From contig JAMXDE010000013.1 of the NCBI GenBank assembly GCA_026770025.1, positions 1,426,001-1,490,000 of the forward strand: DNA of 64,000 nucleotides, given 5' to 3'. The notes under the pieces were generated by a model that saw only the letters and a list, made by a program, of their open reading frames with translations, did no database searches and had not been told where the DNA came from. The position numbers and the translations under genes were made by a program. Position 1 is the stretch's first letter. Each line of letters begins with the position of its first letter. This document shows positions 20,883 through 31,776 of this stretch, one piece after another. This DNA is from Craspedostauros australis. Its lineage: Eukaryota > Bacillariophyta > Bacillariophyceae > Mastogloiales > Achnanthaceae.

Positions 20883-23249
20883 TTAAGCCGCTTTCGCCCG
20901 CCGATTCAACGCCAACGCCCGGTATCCGATTTGCGTGAACCGCAGGATCTGGAAGATGCACAACGCGCGCCACACGTGCTGCACGGCGAACGTCAGCATC
21001 GGCGAGAAGACGATGCCGCAATGCAGGAGCGTCGTGAGGCCGTACATGACGAGCAGGAATGTCAAATCGCGTCGCGCGTAGAGGGAGCCTTCGAGCAGCA
21101 TGATGATGGGATGGATGACGACGCCGAGCGAGACGGGTGTGAAGTGGGTGGCCAGCAATGTGCGGATCGTCGTGTCGGGCGTGAGGAACTTGGTGCCGTG
21201 CTGCAGGATGCCGCGGATGATGGCGCCGTTCAGGATGCCCATGCCGGACGCGATGTAGAACAGTCGTCGGAAGAGGACGTTCTGTTGTCTGGGTTGGTCC
21301 TGGACGGGCGGGAAGAAGGATTGGGCGGCCTGTCCCAGGGAGTCGCCGAAGCAGGAGAAGAAGAAGTACACCCGCATCAGGATGTTGTGAGCCGCCAAGG
21401 CCAGCACGCCGAAGTTGGTGGCCTGGATTGTGAGGACGGAGAAGCAGACGATCTTGGCCATCATCACGAAGAACACGGGTCCGGCCAGCTGGAACAGCTC
21501 GATCAATGACTTGCGATCGGGCAAGGAGACGAATGCGATGTCATCCTCCTGGTCGGTCTCGCTGATTCCCATTCCGAAGACATCCTTCTTGTTGCCATTT
21601 CTGGCGATGCCCTTCTTGCTTCTGCTTCTGCCGCCACCAGCACCGTCGGCATTGGCGTCCGGAGGAGGCCAGATGGGAATGGCGCTGATGGGAATGGCGC
21701 CGTCGGAAGAAGCGCCCTCGCTAGAGGCACCACTCGCTCCATCATCGATACTCGCCGTCGCGTTGGTCGGGATAAGCTCGAGCCGCCCGTTGACGATGCG
21801 CGACAGCTGGGCCATGGGCGAGGAGGCCGTCACACGTCCCTCCTCGATGTACTGCGACTCCTTCCATTCCGACGTCTTCTTGGCCACTTGACGCAAGAGC
21901 ACGGCAGCCGACGTGATGCCAGCCAACGCCGTGGCGAAGGCCGCGCCCGCGATGCCGTACTTGGGACTGAGGAGCCAGTCGCCGACGATGTTGACGACGG
22001 ATGACAAGGCCACGGCGACGAAGGGCGTGACGGTGTCGAGATTGGCGAGGCAGAAGGATTGCGAGATCATGGCGCAGACGTTGATGGGTGCCACGGCACC
22101 GCGGATCCAGCAGTACTTGTAGGCGAGGTTGAGGATTTCGGGGTCGTTGATCGAACCCATCATGGAACGCAGCAAGGGGCGACCGAGGCCGCAGACGATG
22201 CCGGAGACGATGAGGCCACCCGTGACGGCCAAGCCGAGAATGTGGGACGTATTCTTGCGCAGCTCCTTCCATTTCTGCTTGGCGAGCAGGGGTCCCAAGA
22301 CGTTGGTCGTGGCGATGGCCAAGAAGTAGGTCATGTAGATGGTGGAATCGAAGAGCGTCGTGGCAGGGCCCAGCGCGGCGATCTGCACGACGGATCGTGC
22401 CGCCGAGGGCGCCGTGAGGCTGACGATGGTCATGTCCACAAGGCTGAGCAAGGGTTCGCTCAACCAGATGAGGATGGTCGAGAGGGTGAAGATCAAGAGC
22501 GTGCGGTACGTTGGCACCGAACTCGGATCCATGTTATCCACCACATCGTCCATTCTGCTGCTGTGACTGATGCTGTCATTACTGTTCTCTTTGTCGCTAT
22601 CTTTTCCCGTGTTGCTCCTGCCGTTCCTTCTGAACATGTTGCCGATGCCAAAACCGATACTGCTACTGCCGATACTGCCACTACTGCCGTTGACATTGAC
22701 ATTGAGCTGCTTTGCCTTGGATGAGGGCGGTGTCGAAGGCGAGGAGAAGGATGACGACGACGGTTGTGATGAAACCAGATCATTGCCGACCCCATCCATC
22801 TGATTAGCCGACTGCCGCTTTCTGGACAGCCACCCATTCCACCCTCTAACTTTCTCCTTCTTGTTGTCAGTCCTCCCTGGCCTATCACTTCGCCTGTTGG
22901 TGTTCCTGCTGCCATGACTGCCGCCGTCGCTATTGGTGTTGCGCTTTCTACTACTGCTGCTACTGCTGCCGCCCTCGCTGCTCTCGTTGTCATTGCCACG
23001 ATGCGCTGCAGGACGGATTATGGGGAGTCTCGCTCGCTTCGGCGTTGGGTGCAGACGAAAGAGCGAGGCATTGTCTTGCGGATGCCTTGAGTGTGCTCTG
23101 CGAATGGAAAGTGCCTGAGCCGTCGGAACGGTCGTCGTCTTTTGACACCAGTCTGCGAGCAGGAGCACCAGCGTCGCCGCGACCAACAGCGATGAGGGCA
23201 ATGAACGCATCATGGGACGTGCTGCTGATGAGGCCTTGCTGCGATTCAT
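20883..23249 (-). CDS. MATE-family multidrug/metabolite antiporter with plastid-type N-terminus (788 aa)
   Basis: The N-terminus has a signal peptide (about residues 15-45) ending in TAQA-LSIRR, followed by a roughly 190-residue Ser/Arg/Asn-rich disordered region. The MATE domain begins near residue 250 (TYRTLLIFTLSTILIWLSEP) and shows the expected hydrophobic segments. Signatures include VDMTIVSLTAPSAARSVVQI in the first half and ALAAHNILMRVYFFFSCFGD in the second half. An unusually long Gly/Ser/Ala-rich linker (about 120 residues) separates the two six-helix halves. MATE proteins export organic compounds in exchange for H+ or Na+. The sequence resembles the plant EDS5/DinF-like branch, whose members sit in the plastid envelope. 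That location and the substrate are inferred. The length is well above the usual 450-550 aa because of the tail and linker. Confidence 0.88.
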   Translation of the reverse strand: MNRSKASSAARPMMRSLPSSLLVAATLVLLLADWCQKTTTVPTAQALSIRRAHSRHPQDNASLFRLHPTPKRARLPIIRPAAHRGNDNESSEGGSSSSSSRKRNTNSDGGSHGSRNTNRRSDRPGRTDNKKEKVRGWNGWLSRKRQSANQMDGVGNDLVSSQPSSSSFSSPSTPPSSKAKQLNVNVNGSSGSIGSSSIGFGIGNMFRRNGRSNTGKDSDKENSNDSISHSSRMDDVVDNMDPSSVPTYRTLLIFTLSTILIWLSEPLLSLVDMTIVSLTAPSAARSVVQIAALGPATTLFDSTIYMTYFLAIATTNVLGPLLAKQKWKELRKNTSHILGLAVTGGLIVSGIVCGLGRPLLRSMMGSINDPEILNLAYKYCWIRGAVAPINVCAMISQSFCLANLDTVTPFVAVALSSVVNIVGDWLLSPKYGIAGAAFATALAGITSAAVLLRQVAKKTSEWKESQYIEEGRVTASSPMAQLSRIVNGRLELIPTNATASIDDGASGASSEGASSDGAIPISAIPIWPPPDANADGAGGGRSRSKKGIARNGNKKDVFGMGISETDQEDDIAFVSLPDRKSLIELFQLAGPVFFVMMAKIVCFSVLTIQATNFGVLALAAHNILMRVYFFFSCFGDSLGQAAQSFFPPVQDQPRQQNVLFRRLFYIASGMGILNGAIIRGILQHGTKFLTPDTTIRTLLATHFTPVSLGVVIHPIIMLLEGSLYARRDLTFLLVMYGLTTLLHCGIVFSPMLTFAVQHVWRALCIFQILRFTQIGYRALALNRRAKAA

Positions 23250-23916
23250 GCCAACGGCTTCAGGAGTGTCAAGGGTACGACCTATTTATGACCTATGAGA
23301 TGAGATGATGAGATGATGAGGGATCTAACGCAGGTGGCTTGCGTTTTCTTTTGCTTCTGCTTCTGCTTCCGTTCTTGTTCCTTACTCTGCTCGTTCTGTT
23401 CTGCTCTGCTCCTGCTTGTTGGTGTCAACACAAACACTCGTGAGCGTGCGAGAATGTGGTGGGGTACAATCAGAGTACTTAGAATTCCAATTGCTCCACC
23501 ACCGCCACGTTGTGCCAGCTTCAAACACTCTCCGCTGTGCTTCCGCGTATCCTGATTGGTTGCGGTTTCGTCAACGACACCCGACTGTGTCGCTGCTTTC
23601 CGGTTCTCTGTTGTTCCAACAGAACAACGTCACAAAAGACGACCAATGCCACATTGCAGTCGTACGGGTCGAAGGTGTCAACGTAACGTCAAAAAATCTT
23701 TTCGTTCTTGATGTTGCATCACCTCACGGATCGCGAAAACTCTGGGGAAGATGCCACACACACGCAGATCCATCAGCATTCTTGCATCGCAAACACCGAA
23801 TCCACAAACCGATCAGACAACATTCCATACCACACCAAACATACTCGTAGCTACCGATACCTGCTGCTCTATTCAATCGCATACCGAACCACAGATTCTC
23901 ACTCGCTGCAACCAAC
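23250..23916. promoter_or_regulatory. Shared upstream region of divergent MATE and beta-rich protein genes
   Basis: This segment of 667 bp separates two head-to-head starts. It holds a TTCTGCTTTTGCTTC-type pyrimidine run at 23343-23420 and no protein-like frame. GATGAGATGATGAG repeats occur at 23297-23322 near the MATE start. Confidence 0.45.
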
Positions 23917-25416
23917 ATGATGAAGCTCTCCTTGACGTTGATTACTCTGACCTCCCTCCTCGGTGGTGCTGCGGCCGAAGTCCCGGCGCCGACCATCACG
24001 GTAAGTGCGCTGTTGTGTTGCGTCGCTGCGCTGATACCATGTTTGTGTGTGGGTAGATTTGGTTTGCGCCGAACGCGCCAATCAATCCCCCACTTCTCTT
24101 TTTCGCGTTGATGATTTGTCGGCAACCATGGCGATCGGAAGCGCCGATCTTTTTTCTGCAGCCATCATCATCCTCTCAGCAATGACTAACTCTATCGCAT
24201 GCTTTCATCTCGTATCCATCACAACACATAACAAAATGCATATCACTCTTCTTTCCTCCGCTCTGACAGCTCGGCGTCAAAGGTGACACCGACACTAGCG
24301 GGGCGTTGGATGTCGGCATCCAACCACGCGTCCAATGGGAATCCGGCCCACTCGATGTCAAGGGTCTCGAAGTCGAGGTACGTTTCAGATAAATGCAATG
24401 AATGGAAGCACGAGTGTGTATCAGCCTTGTCGTGAAGTATGGCGCTGCTTGCTGCATTGTGGAATCGTTGTTTTCCGCAAAATCGCATCGCTCAATCATA
24501 CTTACCACGTCGTATTTCTCCTTTGATTCTTTCATATACTACATTCGTTCGTTCATTGCTTTACATTGCTGTCGTTGCCTTTTCCAATTGCAACAGGGTG
24601 GATTCGATACCACCATCGATCCAATCAAAAGAACCTCACCAATCAAGGTTTGGGGCCAGATCGGAAAGACCTTCGGTGATTTGATGCGCGTCTCGTTGCG
24701 CGGCGGCACCAAAGTGCAAGATTCCAACATTGTGGATTTGGACTTGAACGTGGATGGCATTTTGGATTGCAATTTCCATTTGGATGGAGAATTGGGTACG
24801 TGTCGATGATGGTGATGCGCTTTTTGTGATTATTGTTCGATCTCCTGGATCACGAGGGGCATTTTGCAAGCAGTTCACAACAGCAAGAGAATGTGTTTGT
24901 CCAACGATTCTTCCACTTCGATGTTCATCCTCACAGGCATTGTGGTTCTTTGCTTCTCTTTGCTTTCACACGACAGACGTCCCCGAGGAAACTCTGTACC
25001 TTTCCAGCATCAAGTGCCGAAGAGCCGGGGAGCTCATGGGCGGAAAGTTTGGTGTCATCCCGGCGTACAACTTCGGCACCTCCGATGCCAGCATCAAGGT
25101 CGGATACCAAAAGGATAAGATGGCCATGCTCGTCGACGGTGAGAACCGCGAAATCACATTGGGATATGGAATTACGGAGGACGACAAACTCATCAGTATG
25201 TTCGGACCCAATGGTTGGTTTTCATGCAAGTACACTCGCACGATTGGCGATGGCAAGCTCTCGGCGCTGTACGAGCGAGATGACTCCGTTGGGCTGGAGT
25301 GGGCTGACGCAAGCGGCACCGTCGCGACCATCAAAGCGCCAATAGATGGAACCCACAAGCCCACCGACGGTCTCAAGTTCAGCTTGCGTCGTGATGTCGG
25401 TCTCCCATTCCCATGA
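23917..25416 (+). CDS. Exported beta-strand-rich protein, possible barrel, four exons (276 aa)
   Basis: The model is join(23917..24000, 24270..24377, 24597..24795, 24977..25416). All introns are GT-AG (donors GTAAGT, GTACGT, GTACGT) and the frame is kept throughout. The signal peptide (residues 1-20) ends in GAAAE-VPAP. The rest is a series of short alternating polar/hydrophobic strands such as LGVKGDTDTSGALDVGI, NIVDLDLNVDGILDC, ASIKVGYQKDKMAMLV and KFSLRRDVGLPFP. Two cysteines flank the centre. I recall comparable uncharacterised diatom proteins with the same strand-turn rhythm and a closing SLRR(D/E)V; an outer-membrane-like barrel is plausible but not shown. An alternative start is the next codon, also ATG. 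Confidence 0.75.
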
Positions 25417-25903
25417 AACTGCTAGTGCAGCAGAACGAAGTGGAAGCTTCAACCATGTTACGTGCATACGGTACTCGCACCTGCAACCACTCTACGACGA
25501 ATGCACGGCAATGGAAAGAACCACCATCGCTTTTGCTCTTGGTCTTGGAATGGCGAGGTCGCTAGCTACTACCGCTGCTCCAGCTCATAATCACCAGCCC
25601 ATATAAAACCAACCATGACACCGTCACACTGCGATTCTCGCGTCCAGCATACAGCAGAGACTGCGAGCAGCCAGCCAAAACTGCCCCATCGTGAGACGCA
25701 AGCTGATGCCTCTGCGCTGATCTATGTGTGAGTTGAATGGAGTACTGCTCTCTGTGAGAATGTTTGTATACTGTTACACAATGGTTACAGATGGAATGAT
25801 ATAGTATGGTATGGTATGGTATGATGCGCCAGTGTTGGCATGAATTGTGAGGCGACTGCAGTGCCAAGTTGACTCCGTTTCTTTCTCCTTCACTTCCCCT
25901 TGA
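25417..25903. other. Intergenic region between convergent genes
   Basis: This 487-bp stretch between two 3' ends has no convincing coding frame. A short TATGG repeat (TATGGTATGGTATGGTATG) lies at 25803-25821. Confidence 0.45.
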
Positions 25904-26704
25904 TCACAGCAGCGCTGGAGATCCTGGACAGTCGCTTCTGAGGTCAGCATCGGTCTCGTCGTCGCTGTCACTGAAGCAGCCAATTTCTTCGATCGCGATC
26001 ACGTCGTCACTGTCACTGTCGCTGGAGCTGCCGGTCTCTTCCTGTGACCCTGGCGCTTTGTCGGCGGACACTTTCATACCTCCCAGAATATCGATGAGGT
26101 TTCCCTCGTCCCCCTCTTCGTCGTCATCTTCGTCTTCGCCAAGATCCTCGACGACATTTTCTTGGATCAATTCAAGGATCCCGCCGTCTTGGATCGTGTC
26201 CTGCAAGAGGACGAAGTCGTTGTTGATCCCTGGCAGCCCAGTGAGGAAGTTCTCCGACTCGGCGTAGAAGTCTTCACCGTAGTCTTCGTCTTCGTCCTCG
26301 CCAACGTCCGTGTCGTCATCCTCATCGTTGTTCGCATTGATGTTGGCTGCATTCGCGCACTCTGCCGATGCGTAGTACTCCATCAAATCGGCAAAGAACT
26401 TGGCCTCGTTCTCCGTCTTGAATCTGATCACCCACATGGTCGGGATGGGTTGACCGGCGTCGTTGGTGTACGTCGTGGATGGCACCTTGCCGATATGCAC
26501 GCTTACCCCCTTCCGCTTGACTGCCATGTTCTTGGGGATGAAGACGTTGAGAAGCACCGCGCCGCTGATGTTGTGGGATGTGAGATGTCCGCGGTGCTGC
26601 GTTTGGGTCAACCGGAGGGCGCATTGGTTCATGCACTTGTGGTATCCCTTGTTGAAACGGAAAACATCCGCAAGGCAGAGGAATCGTGGACCTTCCAACG
26701 ACAT
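25904..26704 (-). CDS. Acidic protein of unknown function (266 aa core, probably longer by an upstream exon)
   Basis: The core starts MSLEGPRFLCLADVFRFNKG. It continues with a compact globular part ending in MWVIRFKTENEAKFFADLME, which has a PH/RanBD-like rhythm, and closes with strongly acidic runs (DEDEDYGED, GEDEDDDEEGDEG, SDSDSDDV). Upstream on the minus strand the only AG within about 185 bases is at 26716-26715, preceded at 26927 by a good donor (AAG|GTAAGC). Splicing 26928 to 26714 keeps frame and would add an exon starting at ATG 27127 (about 336 aa in total). The exclusion of AG argues strongly for the intron, less so for a coding first exon. Acidic tails suggest chromatin or transport factors, but I do not recognise the family. 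Confidence 0.6.
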   Translation of the reverse strand: MSLEGPRFLCLADVFRFNKGYHKCMNQCALRLTQTQHRGHLTSHNISGAVLLNVFIPKNMAVKRKGVSVHIGKVPSTTYTNDAGQPIPTMWVIRFKTENEAKFFADLMEYYASAECANAANINANNDEDDDTDVGEDEDEDYGEDFYAESENFLTGLPGINNDFVLLQDTIQDGGILELIQENVVEDLGEDEDDDEEGDEGNLIDILGGMKVSADKAPGSQEETGSSSDSDSDDVIAIEEIGCFSDSDDETDADLRSDCPGSPALL

Positions 26705-26714
26705 GATGATCGGG

Positions 26715-26927
26715 CTATGGCGCACGCGAGCGTGTGTGCGTGTGGGAGGTGGATTCATGGATTCATCATGTGTAGATGCATGGACGAGGCAATGGAAGAA
26801 TTGATGGAAAGCATGAGACACGGTGAGTACGGCAAGTGTCAAATCATACATGTAGATGGAGAGCATGGTGCGCATCGCACGCAGAGCCCATGCATGATGA
26901 AAGCTCGCATGTTGATGCTGGGCTTAC
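26715..26927 (-). other. Probable intron upstream of the acidic protein gene
   Basis: On the minus strand this runs GTAAGCC...CCATAG (213 bp). From about 26903 down to the acceptor there is no other AG dinucleotide, the pattern expected between a branch point and its 3' splice site. Phase 2 fits the upstream and downstream frames. Confidence 0.55.
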
Positions 26928-27127
26928 CTTTCTTGCTGCTGTGGCTGTCTGTGCAAGCACGTGGTGGCTCTTGCTTCTGCTGCTTTCGCTGTTGCTGGTG
27001 GAGGTGATGTTGTCGGCGATGGAATCTGCGGAAGCGATGATCCTGATGGCTTTTTAAATTTATGATGTGATTGTGGTTGTGATTGTGATGACAACCACCA
27101 CTCACGCTGCAACTGCTCATCAACCAT

Positions 27128-27595
27128 CGGCAGCCACCCACCGAATCTGGGCACAACCACACGAGAACGCTGTGTTCGAAATTGTGAGCAAACCTGCGAA
27201 ATTTGTCGACGCAAGAAGCAAACGGCCATGTTTCGATTCTCGTTTCATTCCCGTTAATCTCCGATTCACGCACTGCGAGGTCGACAAAAGGACGATATTG
27301 AGACCTCGTCCACGATCAAACACGAAGACTAGTTGCCGCCAACAAGATGAAAAGGAGGAATGAAATGAGAGAAGAAACGCGTCACTGTTGCCACTACCAA
27401 CGACAACACGAACAAAAGTGAAGACAAAAGATGCAGAGAGCAACATCACACACAACAGCGACAGCAATACTTGGCCCCAAACACGCTCACAACACTCACA
27501 AAAAGATACCAACATCGGCGACCTCTCCGCCACTTCATCAAACTACACAGAACATCACTGCAAGATCATCCATCTCCATCACTGACACACCCACC
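27128..27595. promoter_or_regulatory. Region between divergent genes
   Basis: About 470 bp upstream of both the acidic protein gene (-) and the small plastid-type protein gene (+). The right half is CAAC/ACAC-rich like other leaders here. No coding signal. Confidence 0.4.
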
Positions 27596-28073
27596 ATGCT
27601 GACCTGCACCAAGGCATTCATCCTGTTCCAATCCCTCCTGATCGCGCCCGCGGTCAGCTTCACTGCGTGTCCTCAATCATGGCACGCCACGCAATCGAGC
27701 ATCTGCACCAGGTTGCAATCAGCATTCAAGCAAATGCCTGGTGAATCGGACATGGACTTCATCAAACGAATCACAAGTCATTCGGCAGATGTTGCCGATG
27801 GAAACCTGGCCGGCAACAGCAAAGCAGACGATGAGTCGGACAAGCCAAAAGCGAAATACGTCCCCATCGAAGAATGGGATAGGAAGCGCAACGAGAGCGG
27901 CGCATTGAGTTGGGAGGAGAAGGTCCAGTTCGACGGTCAACGTTTCGGAGATCAAGTGCGGCAAGATTCCATCCTGAGGAAGAACCTGAGTATGTTTTGA
28001 AGCAGCACGTACAGATGGCGGGCTCGTACTTGTAGGAATGACATGCTGTTTTTGATCTGCAGGGTACCCCTAA
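27596..28073 (+). CDS. Small plastid-type protein of unknown function (134 aa)
   Basis: The start at 27596 (CACCATG) gives a signal peptide ending in AVSF-TACPQ, again an ASAF-like plastid junction. The mature part is hydrophilic and includes the DMDFIKRITSHSADVAD helix, an acidic/basic linker and the motif YVPIEEWDRKRNESGALSWE. Two models give equal length. Unspliced, it stops at 28000 after NLSMF. Spliced through a 73-bp intron with a strong GTATGT donor (27990) and TCTGCAG acceptor (28062), it ends NLRYP with TAA at 28071. I favour the spliced model because of the donor quality. No family recognised. Confidence 0.62.
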
Positions 28074-29733
28074 TCAATAGAGTGCCAATCCTCCAATTAG
28101 GACTCTATTACATTATGTTACACACGCACTGCATCCCGCAAGCCAACAGGACGAACCAACAACTCTTGGCAAGAGTGCGAGCTATGGCAATGCCGTCGCT
28201 GATCCCGTATTCCGAAGTCGTTCATTTGTCGCATCGGTCCTGCAGTTTTGGGCGCTACCGTCGAGTAGAGATGCATCGCAGTCGCTGCAGCCACACCGAA
28301 CAGAGGCTCGCACACAAGTGCCAAAGCCACAGCATCGTGTCTTGCGCAGCCCATGGCGTTCATCGCCGCCTCCAGGATGCCGCCGAATCGAACGACGCCT
28401 CATCGACGCAAAACCCCAGCTGCAAATTGACGCGTGTCGGAAGATGAGTGCGCCGCCGCAGAAGGATCTTTCGACGTCGCGCAATTTTGCACTTTCGGCA
28501 TCGGCCTCTTGTGGCGAAGTGTCTTGAGAAGCCGGAGATGGAAGAAAGTATCGCGTCGCGCAACTCCGTCCTGCCAGGACCTGTGACTACCAAAGGACCC
28601 TCTCTATGGTTTCATTCAGTCTACGCACATTCTCCAGGCGTCCATCCTTTTCTGCCATCTCTGTCAGGAGGTATCTTGCTTTGCTCCTGCTGGGAATCAG
28701 TTCTGTCATCGGCGAACATTCACAGCAAACTCTTCAGGACGAAAGAAGCAAGTGCCCGCATTTGTGCCATACCATCTTCCCATCTCATCCATCAGAATGA
28801 GGCGCGTCATGGAATGTTGCCAATGACTGAACTGAACTGGACTGAACTGTGTCCTCGGAAGAGATGACATCGCCATCATGTGTCTTTGCTTTCGTCATGA
28901 TGAGAACAGCAACAGATGCGCCAAGAGAGGAAGACGGTGGGAGAGGAAAAGTCAAGGTTCGGGCAGAGAGCCACATCTTGCGACCGCAGTGCTCTTGGTG
29001 GATTGTTCTTGTTCTTTGTTCTTCTCCTTCCTCCTCATCCTTCTCCGCAGTTGTGTTCCTCTCGTTCCTGCAGAGCGTTCTCGTGATTCTCTCATCTTTC
29101 TCGCGCGACGCCGACCAGTGGAAGGATCCCGCTCCCCTCTGCCGCCACCACCACCACCCATCCATTCTTCTCTCCTCTCTTTGGATCCACACTTGATGCG
29201 TCCGCTCCACCAGTCTCCCATCCAACCATCCGCGCAGAGAGTATCCACCAGGTCGCCGCACCAAATGCCAATCGCAAAAGGCACCAACCGCCGCGCCTCC
29301 GACAACTTCCAGCAGCTTGCTCGAACTTCGCCATCCGGCAGCCATCACATTGTTGTTCCGCCGCATTCTCCGAAATGTCAAACACCGCTGTTGGTGGGCA
29401 ACTGTTCGGTTCGCTTCTGTCACTTTGCAATTGCTTCGCTGTCAAATGCTTCGGGTTTTCCTGTTTTTGCGTAGACTTGCGTTGAAACTGTACCAAGAAG
29501 GTGTGCGGAACAGTCCGTCCGTCATCCGACACGAACCTTCCAGCGCACGCGAAATGAAAAGTGCATAAAATTGAGATCTGATTTGCTGAAACGGATCTTT
29601 CCACTGCTTACGTGTTCAACACTCCTCGCCACAACCACAATCATCACGTCATCCGCGTAAAAGCACAACGCAACACGACATCTCTTTGCCTTCTTGATTT
29701 GATTCCTTGCTCCCTTCCACGAAACAAGACAAC
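28074..29733. other. Long intergenic region, no supported gene
   Basis: About 1.66 kb with overlapping open frames on both strands (for example 28785-29423 minus and 28878-29474 plus). Their translations are low-complexity or mirror each other, so I do not call them. A frame at 28606-28800 (+) begins with a signal-like segment, but nothing else supports it. TCCTCCTTCTC-type pyrimidine runs are prominent at 29020-29170. Confidence 0.4.
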
Positions 29734-31776
29734 ATGAGATTCCACACAAACACAACAGCTCTCTTTTTCACCATGTTCAGCTCCCTCGCATCTCGACAAG
29801 CCCTCGCCTTCCAGCGCACCGCGCGTGCTGCCTCCTTCGGACGCCGTGCCTTCGGTGGATCCCCCGTCAACTTCGCGGAGGAAGGCCAAGCCGAGGTCGT
29901 CCTGGTGGGATGCGGTGCACCCAACCGCGGAATGGGATGGTACCACGCCGTTCAGATGCTCGAGAAGCAGTAAGTGTTGACACGAAAGATTCTTTTTTTT
30001 TTTGCGCCACAATGACCGTGTTTGTGTGAAATGTGCGCGCGATCTTGCTGTGACCATGGTGCGGTTGAACAGCCTCTCTGGCAACTCGTCAAGGCAGAAG
30101 CAGGCGAGAAGGCAGTTGGGCATGAGCAAGGGTCGCGGCCACGGAGATCTTCAACAACAACAACCACAACAGCGCACAAAGGACACGAAAAGACACGAAC
30201 AGAATCCAAAGACCCCCACCCATATCACGCACGAACAAGAATAGCCTTCACGATGGACAGAGCGTTTTTGGACATCTTCATGGCCAGCTGAACCGGGCCA
30301 ACAGGGCGTCGATACATGCCATCATCGTCAAAACCGCAACGCAGCGCAATGCCATGCGATGCAAACAACGTATCGCGAGAATGGCAGAGACGAACGTTCG
30401 CATTTTCCATCACCGCGGGACGCAATGCGAAACAACATCAGCACGATCAACAACAACAACAACGACCATCGCACCAGCTCTGCCTGCCATGATCCAACGA
30501 TGAGCCTGCGGAAATGCGCCCAAACGCCAATCATCAGTGTTGATCGGAGTAGTGGTGCTCTGCTCTGCCCTTGTCGAATGGAACTCGAACAGCCGAAGCT
30601 CCGCGTCGCACCCAGCAATGCTCTGTTGGTCAACCTCACAACGACAATCCAACTTGATTTCTTTTCTCACCATTGTCCGTCTGCATCTACCTCAACCCGC
30701 CCACCATCGTATCTGCCATGACATCCGCTACCCGCTGATACATCAATTGCTGATGCTCTGTCTCACTTTTTGTGTGATGCAGATGCCCAAGCGCGTCCAT
30801 GGACTACGTCGTTGAGCCATGGTTCTTGGGTGGTGGAGCCGAGTCCCCAGCCGGCGAGGAATTCAAGCAGTGGCAGGTGGATACCGAGGCCAAGTACGGA
30901 ACCACCTTCGCTGCCAGCCTCGACGACCTCCCACCACCAGCCGCCCCTCGTCTTGCCCTCATCTCCGGCCGCACGGCCGACAACCCGCGTCTGCTGACCG
31001 AGTGCATCGCCAAGGGCAGCAAGTGCATCTACCTTGAGAAGCCAGGTGCCCCAACCGTCACCGAGCTGGAGCAGATGCAGAAGGAATCCGAGGACGCCGG
31101 CGTCGAAGTGCTCATGGGGTACAACAAGAACGTCTGCAAGTACGTCGCCAAGACCCGCGAATTCGCCTCCACCCTCCCAGGCTCCCACGTCACCTTCGTT
31201 TCCAACAATGCCTACGAGAACACGCCAGAATCCCTCGGAGAGTGCTTCGAGCGTAACGCCGAAGGTATGCTGAAGAACATGGCCATCCACGAGCTGGCAC
31301 TCTTGGTCAGCTTCTACGATGTCACCGTCGACAACATCGAGTCCGTCGAGGCCGACAAGGAATTCTCCTCCATGCAGACCCTCCCAGGACCATCCGGCAA
31401 GGAGTACACCGATTTCGACAAGATCAAGTTCACCATCACCACGAAGAACGGAAACAAGGTCAGCGTCTCTGCCGACCGTTGCGGCGGAACCGATTCCTTC
31501 GCCACCGTCTCCGACGATGCCGGCGAGGAGGTCTTCCGTTACTACATGCCAGACGACGAGGACAAGGCCCACGTCAAGGAGCTTGAGGCCAAGTACCCAG
31601 GTGCCATGCCATACTTCTTCACCCAGGACCCAGACTACATCACCGTCAAGGAGCGCGTCGCCAAGCACACCGTCGACGGACTTCCAGCCGAGGGTATCGC
31701 CACCATCGGTGTCGCCGTCGAGACCCTCAAGGTCGCCGAGTACTTGACACCGGTGTTGCAGGAGCAGCTGAAGTAA
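29734..31776 (+). CDS. Gfo/Idh/MocA-family oxidoreductase, plastid-targeted, two exons (409 aa)
   Basis: The model is join(29734..29969, 30783..31776) with donor GCA|GTAAGT and acceptor GATGCAG|AT; the frame is preserved and a CAA codon spans the junction. The signal peptide ends ALAF-QRTAR, the diatom plastid signature. A Rossmann nucleotide-binding start (VVLVGCGAPNRGMGWYHAV) leads to a central part with the family-typical EKPGAPTVTELEQMQ and MGYNKNVCKY, where EKP is the conserved NAD(P)/catalytic Lys motif. Such enzymes oxidise or reduce sugars, inositols and similar substrates with NAD(P). The substrate is unknown. The intron (813 bp) is long for this window. The C-terminus keeps strong, biased codon use (many GCC, GTC and AAG codons), suggesting high expression. 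Confidence 0.85.

Noticed and set aside
28785..29423. 212-codon minus-strand frame
   Set aside because: Low-complexity Arg/Glu/Trp-rich translation produced by pyrimidine-rich DNA on the other strand.
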